Shown here in pieces: positions 9,908 through 20,520 of a DNA stretch of 64,000 nucleotides (its first letter is position 1; every line of letters begins with the position of its first letter). The position numbers were made by a program, and so were the translations under genes. Origin of the DNA: Persicaria tinctoria. Lineage: Eukaryota; Streptophyta; Magnoliopsida; Caryophyllales; Polygonaceae. The DNA lies in assembly GCA_037127255.1 (NCBI GenBank), contig JBANSL010000006.1, forward strand, positions 85,918,107 through 85,982,106, written 5' to 3'. The notes beneath the pieces are model-generated. The model saw only the letters and a list, made by a program, of their open reading frames with translations. It was not told the DNA's origin and searched no databases.

Positions 9908-11206
9908 ATGCAAGTGGCAATGGTAAGAGCCAATGTGGTTGAGGACGATGAAGCCACAACGGTGAGGTACCTAAGAGTTCTCAACCCGTCACTAGCTAAC
10001 GAAGTAGATTGCTATCCTTATGAGTCCATGACAGATTTGCTACACCTAGCAATCAAAGTGGAAAGAAAGCTCAAAGCTAGGAATCAAGGAGGAAGGACCT
10101 CGAATGGCTACCCTACTACCTCATGGAAGGCACCAACTCAAAGCCGAGGATACCAGCCCTATGGGAGGGAAGCGGTGCAAGGAAAAGAAAAGGGAGCCAA
10201 CTTCAATCATCAAGGAGAGCAAGGTGGTCATCGCAAATGCTACCCTACAAATGCACCTTCATCATCATTTCGGCCATCTAATGGGGTTTCTGCAGCCCCA
10301 CAAGGGAGTAACTCTAACCCCTCTTCTAGAACTAGAGATATTGTGTGCTTTAAGTGTCAAGGAAGAGGTCATATCATGAAAGATTGTCCTAACAAGAAAA
10401 CTCTCATGATTAATCATTTAGGGCAATATGAATCTGAATCTAATTGTGATGATAATGTCATGTGTGATGATGATGTGAATTTGCATGCTTGTGATGATAA
10501 TAATGATGATGGGATTGAGTTTGAACATGGTGAATCTTTGATTGTTAGAAGAGCTTTACATGCTATGCCTTCTTGTTATGATAACCAAAGAGAAAACTTA
10601 TTCCATACTCGTTGTCTCGTTAAGAAAAAGGTATGCAATATGATAATAGATGGAGGAAGTTGTTGTAATCTTGCTAGCATTGAAATGGTTCAAAAGTTAC
10701 AACTTCCAACAATAAGTCACCCTAGACCCTACAAATTACATTGGATGAATGATTGTGGTGAATTGAAAGTGAACAAGCAAGTTAAGGTTGCCATAACACT
10801 AGGACATTATGAGGATAGTGTTTTATGTGATGTAGTGCCTATGCAAGCTTGTCATATTCTTTTGGGTCGTCCATGGCAATATGATAGGAAGGTCATTCAT
10901 GATGGTTTCACTAATCGTCATTCTTTTGTGTTTAAGGGGAAGAATGTTGTTCTCAAGCCCATGACCCCAACCCAAGTTGCCGATGAGTATGAGAAGAAAC
11001 GGGGAAAAGGGGAGAAGAAGGGGCAGGAGGAAACCGAGTGTCCGCAGCCCAAGACCACACCACACCCATCATCGTCTAGTGAGCAAAGCCAACCTAAGGG
11101 AGTGTGGGAGAATAAGGGAGTTCTTCTAACCTCTAAGCAAGACTTAAGGAGTACCTTGACCCCGAGACCACTCTTATGTTTTTATGTAAGGAGCTTGCTT
11201 TGTTGA
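9908..11206 (+). pseudogene. Gag C-terminal half and protease of the CRM-like element
   Basis: Open frame of 432 residues whose first ATG is internal to gag. Residues 1-60 resemble the end of the capsid. A CCHC knuckle CFKCQGRGHIMKDC lies near residue 150. The protease follows at about 235-370 with active site IDGGSCCNLAS (GGS variant) and HILLGRPWQYDRK. A lysine/glutamate-rich linker then leads toward reverse transcriptase. The frame shifts out near 11147, where one base appears lost in a short TTAAGG run, and it stops at 11206, so the protein is broken there. Confidence 0.85.
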
Positions 11207-12414
11207 GTGATGATCTTAAGGCTACCCTACCTAAGAGGATTTTGGGGCTACTTGAAGAGTTTAAGGATGTGTTTCCCAATGAGATTCCAGCCGGTTTACC
11301 ACCTATTAGAGGCATTGAGCACCAAATAGACCTTGTTCCGGGAGCCACCTTACCTAACCGCCCAGCCTATAGGATGAACCCTAAGGAAACCCAAGAGATC
11401 CAATCCCAAGTGCACGAGTTGTTGGATAAGGGTTATGTGAGGGAGAGCCTTAGCCCATGTGTTGTTCCCGTACTTCTAGTGCCAAAGAAGGATGGTTCGT
11501 GGAGGATGTGTGTGGATTGTCGAGCCATCAACAACATCACGGTGAAGTACCGCCACCCAATACCCCGCTTAGATGACATGTTAGACGAGTTACATGGAGC
11601 CACTACCTTTTCTAAGATTGATCTTAAGAGTGGATACCATCAAATTCGTATGAGGGAGGGGGATGAGTGGAAAACAGCCTTTAAGACCAAGTTTGGTCTT
11701 TATGAGTGGTTGGTTATGCCTTTTGGGCTTACCAACGCCCCTAGCACTTTCATGCGTTTTATGAATCATGTTCTTAGGCATTTCATAGGGAAATTTGTTG
11801 TGGTTTATTTTGATGATATACTTGTGTATAGTAGATCCCTAGAAGAGCATGAGATACATTTACGAGAAGTGTTATCTACTCTTCGTCATGAGCACCTTTA
11901 TGCTAATTTGGAGAAATGTGAGCTTTGCGCTAATTGTGTTACTTTTCTTGGTTTTGTGGTCAGCTCACATGGATTGAAGGTGGACGAGAGCAAGATCAAA
12001 GCAATCCAAGAATGGCCTACTCCTACATCAATTGGCCATGTTCGGAGCTTCCTTGGATTAGCTAGCTTCTATCGCCGGTTCGTGAGGGATTTCAGCACCA
12101 TTGCAGCCCCTCTAACCGATATTACCAAGAAGCATCACCCATTCACATGGGAAAAGGCCCAAGAGAAGGCTTTCAACGCCCTAAAGGAGCATCTCACGCA
12201 GGCCCCGGTCTTAGCACTTCCGGATTTCAACCGGCCCTTCGAAGTGGAGTGTGATGCATCGGGCATAGGCATTGGTGGAGTTCTCATGCAAGAAGGTAAG
12301 CCCATTGCCTATTTTTCAGAAAAATTGAAAGGAGCTTGTCTTAATTACTCTACTTATGATAAAGAGTTGTATGCATTATTTAGAGTTCTTAAGACATGGC
12401 AACATTATCTTTGA
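11176..12414 (+). pseudogene. Reverse transcriptase and N-terminal RNase H of the CRM-like element
   Basis: Open frame of 412 residues. The reverse transcriptase palm runs from about residue 75 ([18 protein letters not shown]) through the catalytic YFDDILVYS near 11805-11831. The thumb and connection follow ([11 protein letters not shown]). RNase H starts with the metal-binding aspartate in [11 protein letters not shown] and the glutamate in YDKELYAL. The frame ends at a TGA at 12412-12414 where relatives have tryptophan; the reading resumes in the same frame right after it, so this is a single nonsense change. Confidence 0.92.
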
Positions 12415-12429
12415 CCTAGGGAGTTTATT

Positions 12430-14106
12430 TTGCACACTGATCATGAGTCCTTGAAACATTTTAAGAGTCAAGACAAGTTGGATAGGAGGCATGGTCGTTG
12501 GATGGAGTTTATAGAAACATTCCCTTATGTCATTAAGTATAAGAAAGGAAAAGATAATGTTGTGGCAGATGCCCTTTCAAGGAGATACACGTTGTTGTCT
12601 ACATTAGACTCAAGGATCTTAGGCTTTGCATATATTAAGGAGCTTTATGTAGATAACCCTGATTTTGGAGAGATTTACAATCATTGTGTGGCTAAAGGAT
12701 CCTTAGATAAGTACTACTTGTTTGATGGATTTCTTTTCAAGATTGATAAGGTTTGCATTCCCCGTTGTTCCCTTAGGCTCTTATTGGTGGAGGAAGCCCA
12801 TAGGGGAGGATTGATGGGTCATTTTGGGAGGGATAAGACCTATCATATGCTACACACACATTTCTTTTGGCCTCGCATGCTTCGAGACGTAGAACATTTG
12901 GTTAAGAGATGTGTTGATTGTTTGAAGGCTAAGTCTAGGTTACAACTCCACGGCTTGTATTGTCCATTACCCATTCCTGCAGCCCCTTGGGAGGACATAT
13001 CCATGGACTTTATTGTTGTGTTACCTAGGACTAAGAAGGGGAGGGATTCGATCTTTGTGGTTGTTGATCGTTTCTCTAAGACGGCTCACTTTATCGCTTG
13101 TCATAAGACCGATGATGCCTCTAATGTAGCTAACCTTTTCTTTAGAGAGGTTGTTAGGCTTCATGGAGTACCTAAGACTATAGTGAGCGATCGGGATGTG
13201 AAATTTCTTAGCCACTTTTGGAGGACTCTTTGGGGAAAACTAGGGACGAAGTTGCTGTTTTCCACCTCTAGTCACCCACAAACTGATGGGCAAACGGAGG
13301 TAACCAATAGGACCCTTACTACCATCCTTAGGGCCATCATTAGGAACAATTTGAGGTTGTGGGAGGATGCTTTGCCTCATGTGGAGTTTGCTTATAACCG
13401 GACAGTGCATTCATCTACTAAGCTTACACCATTTGAGTGTGTTTATGGTACTAACCCACTAACCCCTTTGGATCTTACCCCATGTCCCATGAGGGAGAAA
13501 GAAGACTTTGATGCAGGAAAACAGGTGGAGTTCATTCGGGAGCTTCATGAGCGTACTCGTGTCCGGCTAATTCAAAAGGCCGGAGAGAATGCCAAACGAG
13601 CCAACAAGGGGCGTCGCAAGATGATTTTCCAGCCCGGCGATCTAGTTTGGGTGCATTTGCGAAAGGAGCGATTTCCAAAAAAGCGCAAGTCTAAACTCGC
13701 TCCTCGAGGAGATGGTCCATTCAAAGTATTGCAACGATTCGGGGATAATGCCTACAAGATTGACCTACCGGGTGACTATGGAGTTAGTGCAACATTCAAT
13801 GTCGCCGATCTCACCCCATACCTAGATGAGGATGAAGACATGGATTCGAGGTCGAATCCTTTCCAAGAAGGGGAGAATGATGGAGGACCATCCCAAGAAC
13901 CACCCAATGCACCTTGTTTCGGAGATGGACATGGACCTATCACAAGGTCACGAGCTAAGAATATAAGAGAGGAGCTTAACGCTTTCATCATCCACCATAT
14001 GAAGTTGGTGCTACCAAAGGAGCCCGAGGATGACATTATCACATTGCTTGAAACCGCACCATTCTCGGGTTCGACTAAGGGTGATTCAGGCACCACCCAT
14101 ACTTAG
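12430..14106 (+). pseudogene. RNase H end and integrase of the CRM-like element
   Basis: Continuation of the polyprotein after the nonsense codon. HTDHESL and VADALSR are the last RNase H motifs. The integrase zinc-binding HHCC region runs from HRGGLMGHFGRDKTYH to CVDCLKAK. The catalytic core has the DDE triad: D in ISMDFIVVLP, D in VSDRDVKFLS, and E in the conserved HPQTDGQTEVTNR neighbourhood. A basic C-terminal domain (PGDLVWVHLRKERFP) follows, then FNVADLTPY and an acidic tail. There is no classical chromodomain. The stop at 14104-14106 is within the predicted LTR. It would insert the cDNA into chromosomes. Confidence 0.92.
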
Positions 14107-14695
14107 CATTTCATTTGCTTGCTTGTTTTGGACTTTGTGTTTTGGGCCCTTGTTTGGGTTTGGTAGGACTTGTTGAGACTTTGTGTTTTTGGGCCTTGCT
14201 TTTGGGCTGATTTGCTTTCCTATTTAAAGCTTGTAAACTCTCATTTGAAGGCACTTTGAATCTTGTTTATGAAAACCTAGTTTGTTTCACTCTCCAAAGG
14301 TGAGAGCTTCATGCCTTGTGTGCATGTGTGTTGCATCTAGTTCGGTTGTACTTGGTTTTGTCAATTTCTCGAAGATTGGTGATTCCGAGATGAGCACGAA
14401 CCTCCTCCTTGTGCTTCCATGGCCAGCCATGGTTGTGTAAGGTTGTATAGGGTTGGTTTTGGTGTTATTCAAGTTGGTTCTTGGTGCATTATCCCAATGG
14501 GTCTTCTTGTTGTTCATCAAGGTTGATTCCTCCTATCTTTCCCTTTCATTTTCCTTTATTTTGTTCTATTTTCTCCTTTGACTTGATCCAGCCTTGCTGC
14601 GTTTCTTGTCTCACTTGTGCCATTTCTTTGTATTCTTGTGAGTCCGAGTCCACAACGTCAAGAAGGTCGGGAAAACAGCGGCTAACCCCGCATCA
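14082..14695 (+). mobile_element. 3' LTR of the CRM-like element (614 bp)
   Basis: The proposed start is TGATTCAGGCACC and the end is CTAACCCCGCATCA. Both ends resemble those of the solo LTR at 3981-4970 (read on its minus strand TGATGCGGGACC and GGCTAACCCCGTATCA). A TATA-like block (CCTATTTAAAGC) lies near 14219-14230. 14466-14614 matches window positions 1-176. The integrase stop codon overlaps the first bases. The start has no strong purine tract in front of it, so it could be off by some bases. Confidence 0.75.
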
Positions 14696-14846
14696 GTTTT
14701 GTTACAAGACGACTAGTCATTTCGCCAAAGCCCATCAATCCTTTCAAGAGAAAGTCCCAAAGCGACAAAAATAGTTCGAAAAACCATACGGACTACCTCT
14801 TAACAAGGGGTGATAAAAGCCTCATAGGGCTTTCTATAGGGTAATC

Positions 14847-15140
14847 ATGAGGGAAGAACAACTTCAAACACTCCGACTTCCGTTAATGTATGTTTTGATC
14901 GATGAAGATGCACACACTCAAGCCAGGCTCTAGTCTCGTTCCAACCAGGAACATGAAGTAAAGGTGGAAAGAGATGGAGACGGCCTTTTCAGGTTAACAC
15001 AGGGGTGGCGCGAGTTTACTCAAGCAAACCGATTTAATGTAGGATCAGCTTTGATCTTCACCTACATGGGAGATTCCATCTTTGAAGTTGACGTTGTCAG
15101 CCCTGACAGCGAGGAGAATGGAGAGGTAGGGCATCCTTAA
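14847..15140 (+). pseudogene. B3-type DNA-binding domain fragment, plus strand
   Basis: From an ATG at 14847 one frame runs to a TAA at 15138-15140 with a single internal TAG near 14927. The C-terminal part, from about 14964, has the B3 pattern: GLFRLTQGWREFTQANRFN, then GSALIFTYMGDSIFEVDV. This matches the end of plant REM-type B3 domains (a W..F motif, then G..L.F..., then F.V.V). B3 domains bind DNA in plant transcription factors. The N-terminal third is less conserved. It is probably a decayed or partial gene copy. It faces the minus-strand B3 exon 245 bp away but is not a close copy of it. 14696-14846 and 15141-15384 hold nothing recognisable. Confidence 0.6.
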
Positions 15141-15384
15141 TCTTTTATACCATGTAGTTGCATGATCGTCCCTAGTATGATGTATTAGGTTTAAATGGAT
15201 CAGCATTCCAAACTCCAAACTTGTTTCCTTTTATTATGAATAATAAAAGATCCCTCTTTAAGCCTGATAAAAATTACAAAGTAAAATAGATAGGAAATGA
15301 AGGTCATGTTTTATTCTCCGAGCCACATGCGGAGTAGAGCCCGATATTAAATTACAAACTTTTCGGAACTTATTATTAGAAGGT

Positions 15385-15824
15385 TCAACAAGAACCACTT
15401 GAAGAGGAAGCGGAGCTGGGATTAGCAACATCATCATTTCTGATCTCGCGACGCGGACAAACTTTAAAAGAAACAGTGCCCCTATGAAAAAACATCATAG
15501 CGTTGCCTATCCCTAGATGGTGAAGGATAAGGAAATCATCCCATTCGCGTTCAAGTTGAAAAAGGCCGTTTTCGCTCCAAGATACCACCACTGGGAAGTC
15601 ACAAACTAGATATGACGAGAGGAAAGCCCAGTCGGGTGGCAGCGGACCGTATTCGGCCTCAAATTGAGGAGGTAAAACCTACACGCAATCAAGAAACGTA
15701 ATTCGAAAAACTGTCTTGAACTTTCTAAAGAAAAACATAAAGGAAGCTCACAAGTCGGGAAAGTTGGTCCGCGGTCTCTAATCTTTGGAAAAAAAGCCAA
15801 AGGATTAAAACCCCCTGAAGACAT
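15385..15824 (-). pseudogene. B3-type DNA-binding protein, minus strand, probable two exons
   Basis: The main exon runs from 15678 down to the stop at 15385. It starts after a TGTAG acceptor and reads a complete B3-like domain: LPPQFEAEYG at the start, GLFQLEREWDDFLILHHLGI in the middle, AMMFFHRGTVSFKVCPRR at the end, then a serine-rich tail. A candidate first exon is 15824-15752 (MSSGGFNPLAFFPKIRDRG) with a GTGAGC donor at 15751, but joining it to the main exon leaves the frame off by a base, so either the junction is wrong or the gene is broken. The nearest relatives would be REM-type plant transcription factors. It lies directly downstream of a transposon-like gene on the same strand. Confidence 0.55.
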
Positions 15825-16143
15825 GATGCATAGGATAGCGTAATTGATCACAAACATGAGAAGTAGTAACCATTGTAAGAGGAGTTGCATCCTTAAAAAG
15901 GGAAAATCGCATCTTGTGGATTAGAGACAAGTGGAGGGAAAGCTTTGTACACATGGGCTAACCCTCTCAACACTTGGGAAAAAAACGTCAGGGCATCATC
16001 AAGGAAAAACTTACACAAACAAAGTGTTCCATCTAAAGTTTCAAGCCAAGCTTCGCAGGGAACGAGCATCCCATGAAGCACCAAAAAAAGCCATCACAAG
16101 CACCCAAGCTAAGAAAGTTTTAGTCTTACGCTACAAACTAGAG

Positions 16144-16995
16144 TTAAAACACTAAAAACCAAGTGGTAGTAGTCATTGTTTCGTTTTTATTGTCAACATC
16201 TTCAGTGTCTTCATCCTCGGTGTCCGATTCCTCCGCGGTCATCTCCTCCTTTGAAAGCCCCCAATCTGCACTAATCATGCTTGGCTCAAATTTCTCCAAG
16301 GGAACTCCAGGATGAGGTGCAGAACACGACACACTCTGATTAATACCCGCGATCATCCCCTTCCGAAAATAACTAAAGCACCTGTCCTTTAGAATACTCG
16401 TGCCCTTTGGGGTCTGAAGGCAAGCCTTAGCTACGGAAGACAAGAAGGATACGCCAGCCTCTGTTTTGATCCATTCAGAAGACAAATATTCCAAGCCCCC
16501 GGAGCTTTGAAGCCATTGGAGAGCCCGATCTTGGTCTGAACGAGCTTTAATGTTGTCAAGTTCCCGTTTAGTAATGGACTGCTCCTCGCGGAGAATCGAG
16601 AAATCCTCCTCCAACTTATCAATACTAGCTTGTTTTGTTTGAAGGAGTTTCCGCGAACGCTCTTCCGAAGCCTCGAGCTCCTTAACTTGCAAGCAGACAA
16701 CATCTAGTGAAAATTTTAAGTCGTCACGCTCTTTCTTTAAAACCTCCACCATCCCTTTGGTCACCTGAAGTTCCTCATGAAGTTCCACAGATCTCTTTTT
16801 AAACTTCTCAACCGAAGATGGGTTGCCAACTGTATTCCCAAGAATCCGCAACGGGTGCGTCAGTTTTCTAATCTCCGCATCTCTCTTCACAAGATCCTCC
16901 TCATTACACACTAGACGTCTCGCAACGTCAGTTTGAATCACCCTCAGTTGGGACCAAGAGCAAACAAACAAATATAAAAAAGGGGAGTCAATCAA
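16144..16995 (-). CDS. Coiled-coil C-terminal exon of a transposon-encoded protein
   Basis: Open frame of 283 residues with long heptad-rich helices at about 40-165 (many E, K, L and R, for example LEASEERSRKLLQTKQ) and an acidic end (EESDTEDEDTEDVD). This layout is typical of the C-terminal part of plant 'putative gypsy type transposon' proteins, whose N-terminal domain is found upstream at 17787-18887. The real exon probably starts after an acceptor inside the first 20 codons rather than at the ATG. It could also be a stand-alone unknown gene. The small frame at 15893-16084 downstream is not recognised. Confidence 0.5.
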   Translation of the reverse strand: MIDSPFLYLFVCSWSQLRVIQTDVARRLVCNEEDLVKRDAEIRKLTHPLRILGNTVGNPSSVEKFKKRSVELHEELQVTKGMVEVLKKERDDLKFSLDVVCLQVKELEASEERSRKLLQTKQASIDKLEEDFSILREEQSITKRELDNIKARSDQDRALQWLQSSGGLEYLSSEWIKTEAGVSFLSSVAKACLQTPKGTSILKDRCFSYFRKGMIAGINQSVSCSAPHPGVPLEKFEPSMISADWGLSKEEMTAEESDTEDEDTEDVDNKNETMTTTTWFLVF

Positions 16996-17151
16996 TCTGC
17001 GAAGCTTCTTTCAAATAAAAAAGAGAGAAGAACAAGAAGCTTCTTAGAAAGTAAGGGTAACTTACCCACTGGTTAAGTCGATCAAAGTTCATCGAGAGGT
17101 TAACAACATCTAACCGCTTAATATAACCCTGCTCATTAAAGCAAAGCTTTT

Positions 17152-17529
17152 TCACAGGAAAGTCAAGGCTGGAAAGATCAACAATTCCAAAGCCAGGAAT
17201 CGGGAATTCGGGAAGATTCGCCTCACCCTCAACAAAAAGTCCGTTTCAGTCGCGGCAGGTACCTCAACAATCTCGCTGAACTTCCTCTTCTTCTTGGAAG
17301 CTACATGGGCAGATGAACGAGCACGCTTTTCCCGGGGAACAGGAACCAACGAAGTAGTTTCCACTAAAACACCAGGTTCTTCAACCGCGGAGACATCGAC
17401 AACCGGAGTCGTCTCAAGGGTTGGAGGAGGGTCGCGGATGTCCGAACTTTTCTTCTTTCTCCCGGTTTTCACTTTATGGCGTTTCAAGAGAGAATCCAGA
17501 TCCATTAAATCTGAAAACAAAAACATCAA
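17152..17529 (-). CDS. Middle exon (basic, low-complexity) of the transposon-type gene
   Basis: Open frame on the same strand, between the N-terminal domain and the coiled coil. Upstream of about 17511 the sequence has a pyrimidine-rich stretch ending in TTTTCAG, a good acceptor, so the exon probably begins there rather than at the ATG at 17529. It encodes a proline/valine-rich linker with basic clusters (KTGRKKKSSD and SKKKRKFSE) that could act as nuclear signals. The C-terminal end is uncertain and may splice before 17152. Function is inferred from context only. Confidence 0.4.
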   Translation of the reverse strand: MMFLFSDLMDLDSLLKRHKVKTGRKKKSSDIRDPPPTLETTPVVDVSAVEEPGVLVETTSLVPVPREKRARSSAHVASKKKRKFSEIVEVPAATETDFLLRVRRIFPNSRFLALELLIFPALTFL

Positions 17530-17786
17530 AGGATAAGTAATCCATTAATAAAGACAAAACGTAGAACACAAACATTAAATCCCAAAGTAATAGATTAATG
17601 AAAACAAAGGAGACACCTAATCGCGGATAAGAAAGACTCAAATCGGCCATCTCGAGACGGAATGCAGAGATCATCTCATGCCAAGGAAACCTAGGCGTAT
17701 GGGCGAATGATTGTTTAAACTTAGAAAGATCAGAGACTACCAGTTTTTTTCACAGGACAAAATCACCCTGGAACAATCCGACAGTT

Positions 17787-18887
17787 TTAACCATTCCCTG
17801 ACTTCTCGCGGACTAGAAACCACTTATGTTTCCAATTAGGTTTGCTAGAAAGCCTCTCCACATAACCACAGCTAAAGTTGCACTGATAAAACCTGGAGTC
17901 CTGAGATCCCTTTTTTAAAGAAAGAATACTGAACATCAACTTCAGGGAAGAAGTGACCCCGATTTCCATGCACCTCATGATAAAGCTAGTAAAAAACATC
18001 CAACCATTTAGGACTATTTGAGCAGGGCTCAAGTTGTATTCACCCAAAAATTCCGCGAAGAAAGGGTGTAGTGGAAGTCGGAATCCATGAGAAAAACTAG
18101 CCGCGTAGACAACTAGGTAATCCTCATATGCATCCAGACAACCTCCTCTCTATTCGGGAAGGCAAAATTCAAGATCAGCAGGCCATGCAAAAATTTGAGA
18201 AATAGCATCAAGGTCAGCTAATTCAAGCAGGGTAGTACAACCCCTAAGTTCTTCAACAAAAGATCGCCATGGGCGGACTCTTTCAACCACTATCAAAGGA
18301 CGAGTAGAAGGAGGCGGCTGAAGTCTAAAGTCTCTACGAAAAAGACAAGTGTCCAAATCTTTTAGCTCATATAATGGAGTATCCAGATAAGCCAGGTTCT
18401 CTTTAGAACGAATCCTTTTTGGGGTTTCCGCCACACCAATGGGAGAAGCTACATAAGGAATCCAAGTCGTTTCAGTTTCTTGACCAACGTCCACAGGATG
18501 AGAGGTAGAGGAAGGGCTCGCGTCATCAGAAGAACGGAGTCCAGATTCACCCACATCTACGGAATTTCCATCTCCCGCGAATCCCTTCGAAGAAGAATAA
18601 ACTGTGTAAGGAGAAGAATAGTAATCAGGGTCAAAACGCTTCCGGTGCCTTCTCACCTTAACAAGACTGCCTGTGGGGCCAACCCGAGCTGGAGTAGATG
18701 CGGATCTAGAAGAAGATGACTCCGACGAAGAACCGCTGGAGCTAGAAGAAGAACTCTCGGAAGTATAGGAGGAAATCTCCTGAGGTTGACGCAAATGAGA
18801 AGACGAAGCAACATCACCTCTCCACCCTTCTTCTTTTTCAAAATCATCCAGCACATCGTGCACTCCGCTGAAGTTAGCCATTCCCAA
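17787..18887 (-). pseudogene. Transposase_28-like ('putative gypsy type transposon') domain protein
   Basis: One frame runs from the ATG at 18887 to a stop at 17787, broken only by an in-frame TAG at 18150-18152. The first ~120 residues are serine-rich. After the TAG comes the family core: DAYEDYLVVYAASFSHGFRL, then PFFAEFLGEYNLSPAQIVLN and a hydrophobic GWMFFTSF segment, which match the plant domain typically written as ...P..F...LS..QL.PN.W. Such proteins are Gag-like or unassigned products of large non-autonomous plant retroelements. Downstream exons (17529-17152 and 16995-16144) complete the usual layout. One nonsense codon means it is probably inactive, though the rest is open. Confidence 0.65.
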
Positions 18888-19752
18888 AGAAACTAGAGAA
18901 AATCGTGTGAAGATTTACATACTCGGAACAAGATCTCGGTCAAAGGAAAAACAAGTTCAGAAATAGAATTCCTCCCTAATTTTCGATCTACACATTAGGG
19001 AACTTAAAAAAGTAAAAAGACAAAAATTTGGAAATGGCTTGAAACAAGAAGAACTACCTTGGTTTTTTTAAGAACACCCCCGGAAACTTCAACTGAGAAG
19101 GAGTTGACAGCCAGAAACCACCGCCGGAAAACTAAAAAGTAGATAAGAACAAAATTTAGAGAAGCCAGAAGAGACAAATGTGAAGTAAAAGAAACGGAAC
19201 GGGGTAACTTATAAGGAAATTACTGACGGTAGAACTTCCAAAAGCAAATTGGGCCTAATGGGCCCTAAATGGACCGACACAAGAAGCTAAAGCCCATTAT
19301 TTATAAACTGATGCAAAGATGAGACATCACAGGCAATCAGATTTTTTCCATACCAAGATTATCAACCCGCGTCAATCCCATTCGGAATCAACCCGACCCG
19401 AGGAGCTGTGACGAAACCGATTATGAAAACATCTAAAAGTAAATAAAGAAAGGTAACAAAAAGAGAAATAAAAACACCACGAAGGCGACCGCGGATAAAA
19501 TTGAATCTTCCACCTTTAAAGCCATATCATCCGCGGACAGGAAAGGGGGGGGGGGGGGGTACGTGCCCAACATGCCCCCATCCCACGGGTAATACACGTG
19601 TCGATCAGTAGATGACACGTGGCGACTGCCCGAGGGCTTCTCATCGACTATAAAAGGGAAGAATTTAACAAATGAAAGGGGGACTTTTGGCCGACCAGAA
19701 GAGGAAGGAATAACGAGCGGACCTAAAGCGATATCCCTGAAAGAATAAGATC

Positions 19753-19806
<54 letters not shown>

Positions 19807-20205
19807 TAAAAGGAAAGCAGAGTGTAAAAGATCTTTATCAGGAAAAAGAGCAGAGTGTAAAAGATCTTTATCAGGAAAAAGAGCCGCTCCGCGGATAAGG
19901 ACTTACTTCATCCGCGTACAACTTTTAGACTCTTTTTGGCGGAATAAGGGTCTGAAGTGAGGATCAAGAATTCGTAACCATCTACTCAAAACCAGCGGAC
20001 GATGACAGGTAACTAATTGATTCCCACTTCGTTGACGAAGCCTCGGCGAGGAGATAGTTTCATTAGGAAGCATTTTTCTCCCGCGGCACAGGTTGGGCCG
20101 CATCGAGTGTCTCGGTGCGGGTCAGGTACGCCCGTTGGGAGTATCTCGGACCCTCCAAGGTCCATCTTCGGGTCCCACAAAAAATGGAGACCTTTTTAGT
20201 TCAAG
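18888..20205. other. Noncoding flank of the transposon-type gene
   Basis: No gene seen. It contains a G-homopolymer at about 19543-19558, a plus-strand TATA-like TATAAAAGG at 19649-19657, a (GA)n microsatellite at about 19757-19801, and an immediate 33-bp tandem duplication (19818-19850 and 19851-19883, unit beginning CAGAGTGTAAAAGATC). The TATA and its context could belong to an LTR or to the promoter of a mobile element, but no partner repeat was found in the window. Confidence 0.5.
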
Positions 20206-20212
20206 ATTCGTC

Positions 20213-20520
20213 AGTAATAGCCGATGTCTTTCAAAAAAATCGATGTCTATGTTGGTGATCTAAAAAGTTATAACCTTTTAACATCGGGTAATAGCCGATG
20301 TCTTCGTATGTTATAACATCGGGTATATTTTGTAATCGATGTTATACCATATCAAAGACATCAGATTTAAAAATATAACCAATGTTATAACATACAAAGA
20401 CATCGGCTATTACCCGATGTTAAAAAGGTTTGACTTTTTACATCACCCACATAGACATCGATTTTTATTTTGAAAGACATCGGCTATTACCCGATGTTAA
20501 ATAACAAAATTCTAGTAGTG
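20213..20520. mobile_element. CACTA-type foldback element, left end truncated
   Basis: The right end, read inward on the minus strand, is CACTACTAGAATTTTG, the terminal signature of plant CACTA transposons. Both arms carry AACATCGGGTAATAGCCGATGTC-type subterminal repeats in opposite orientation around a centre near 20350, so the whole unit can fold into a ~150-bp hairpin. The left arm begins at TAATAGCCGATGTC and lacks the first ~30 bp (the CACTA terminus). There is no transposase. It is a non-autonomous derivative. Confidence 0.82.

Larger units (their letters stand above)
9884..14695 (+). mobile_element. CRM-like Ty3/Gypsy retrotransposon, 5' part missing
   Basis: Plus-strand polyprotein order is zinc knuckle, protease, reverse transcriptase, RNase H, integrase, which is the Gypsy order. 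The N-terminal half of gag is absent because the minus-strand Athila-like element begins at 9883. The integrase ends without a classical chromodomain and its stop codon lies about 23 bp inside the 3' LTR, a trait known for the CRM (centromeric) clade. One frameshift near 11147 and one nonsense codon at 12412-12414 are the main lesions seen, so it decayed recently. The clade assignment is by motif only. Confidence 0.85.
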
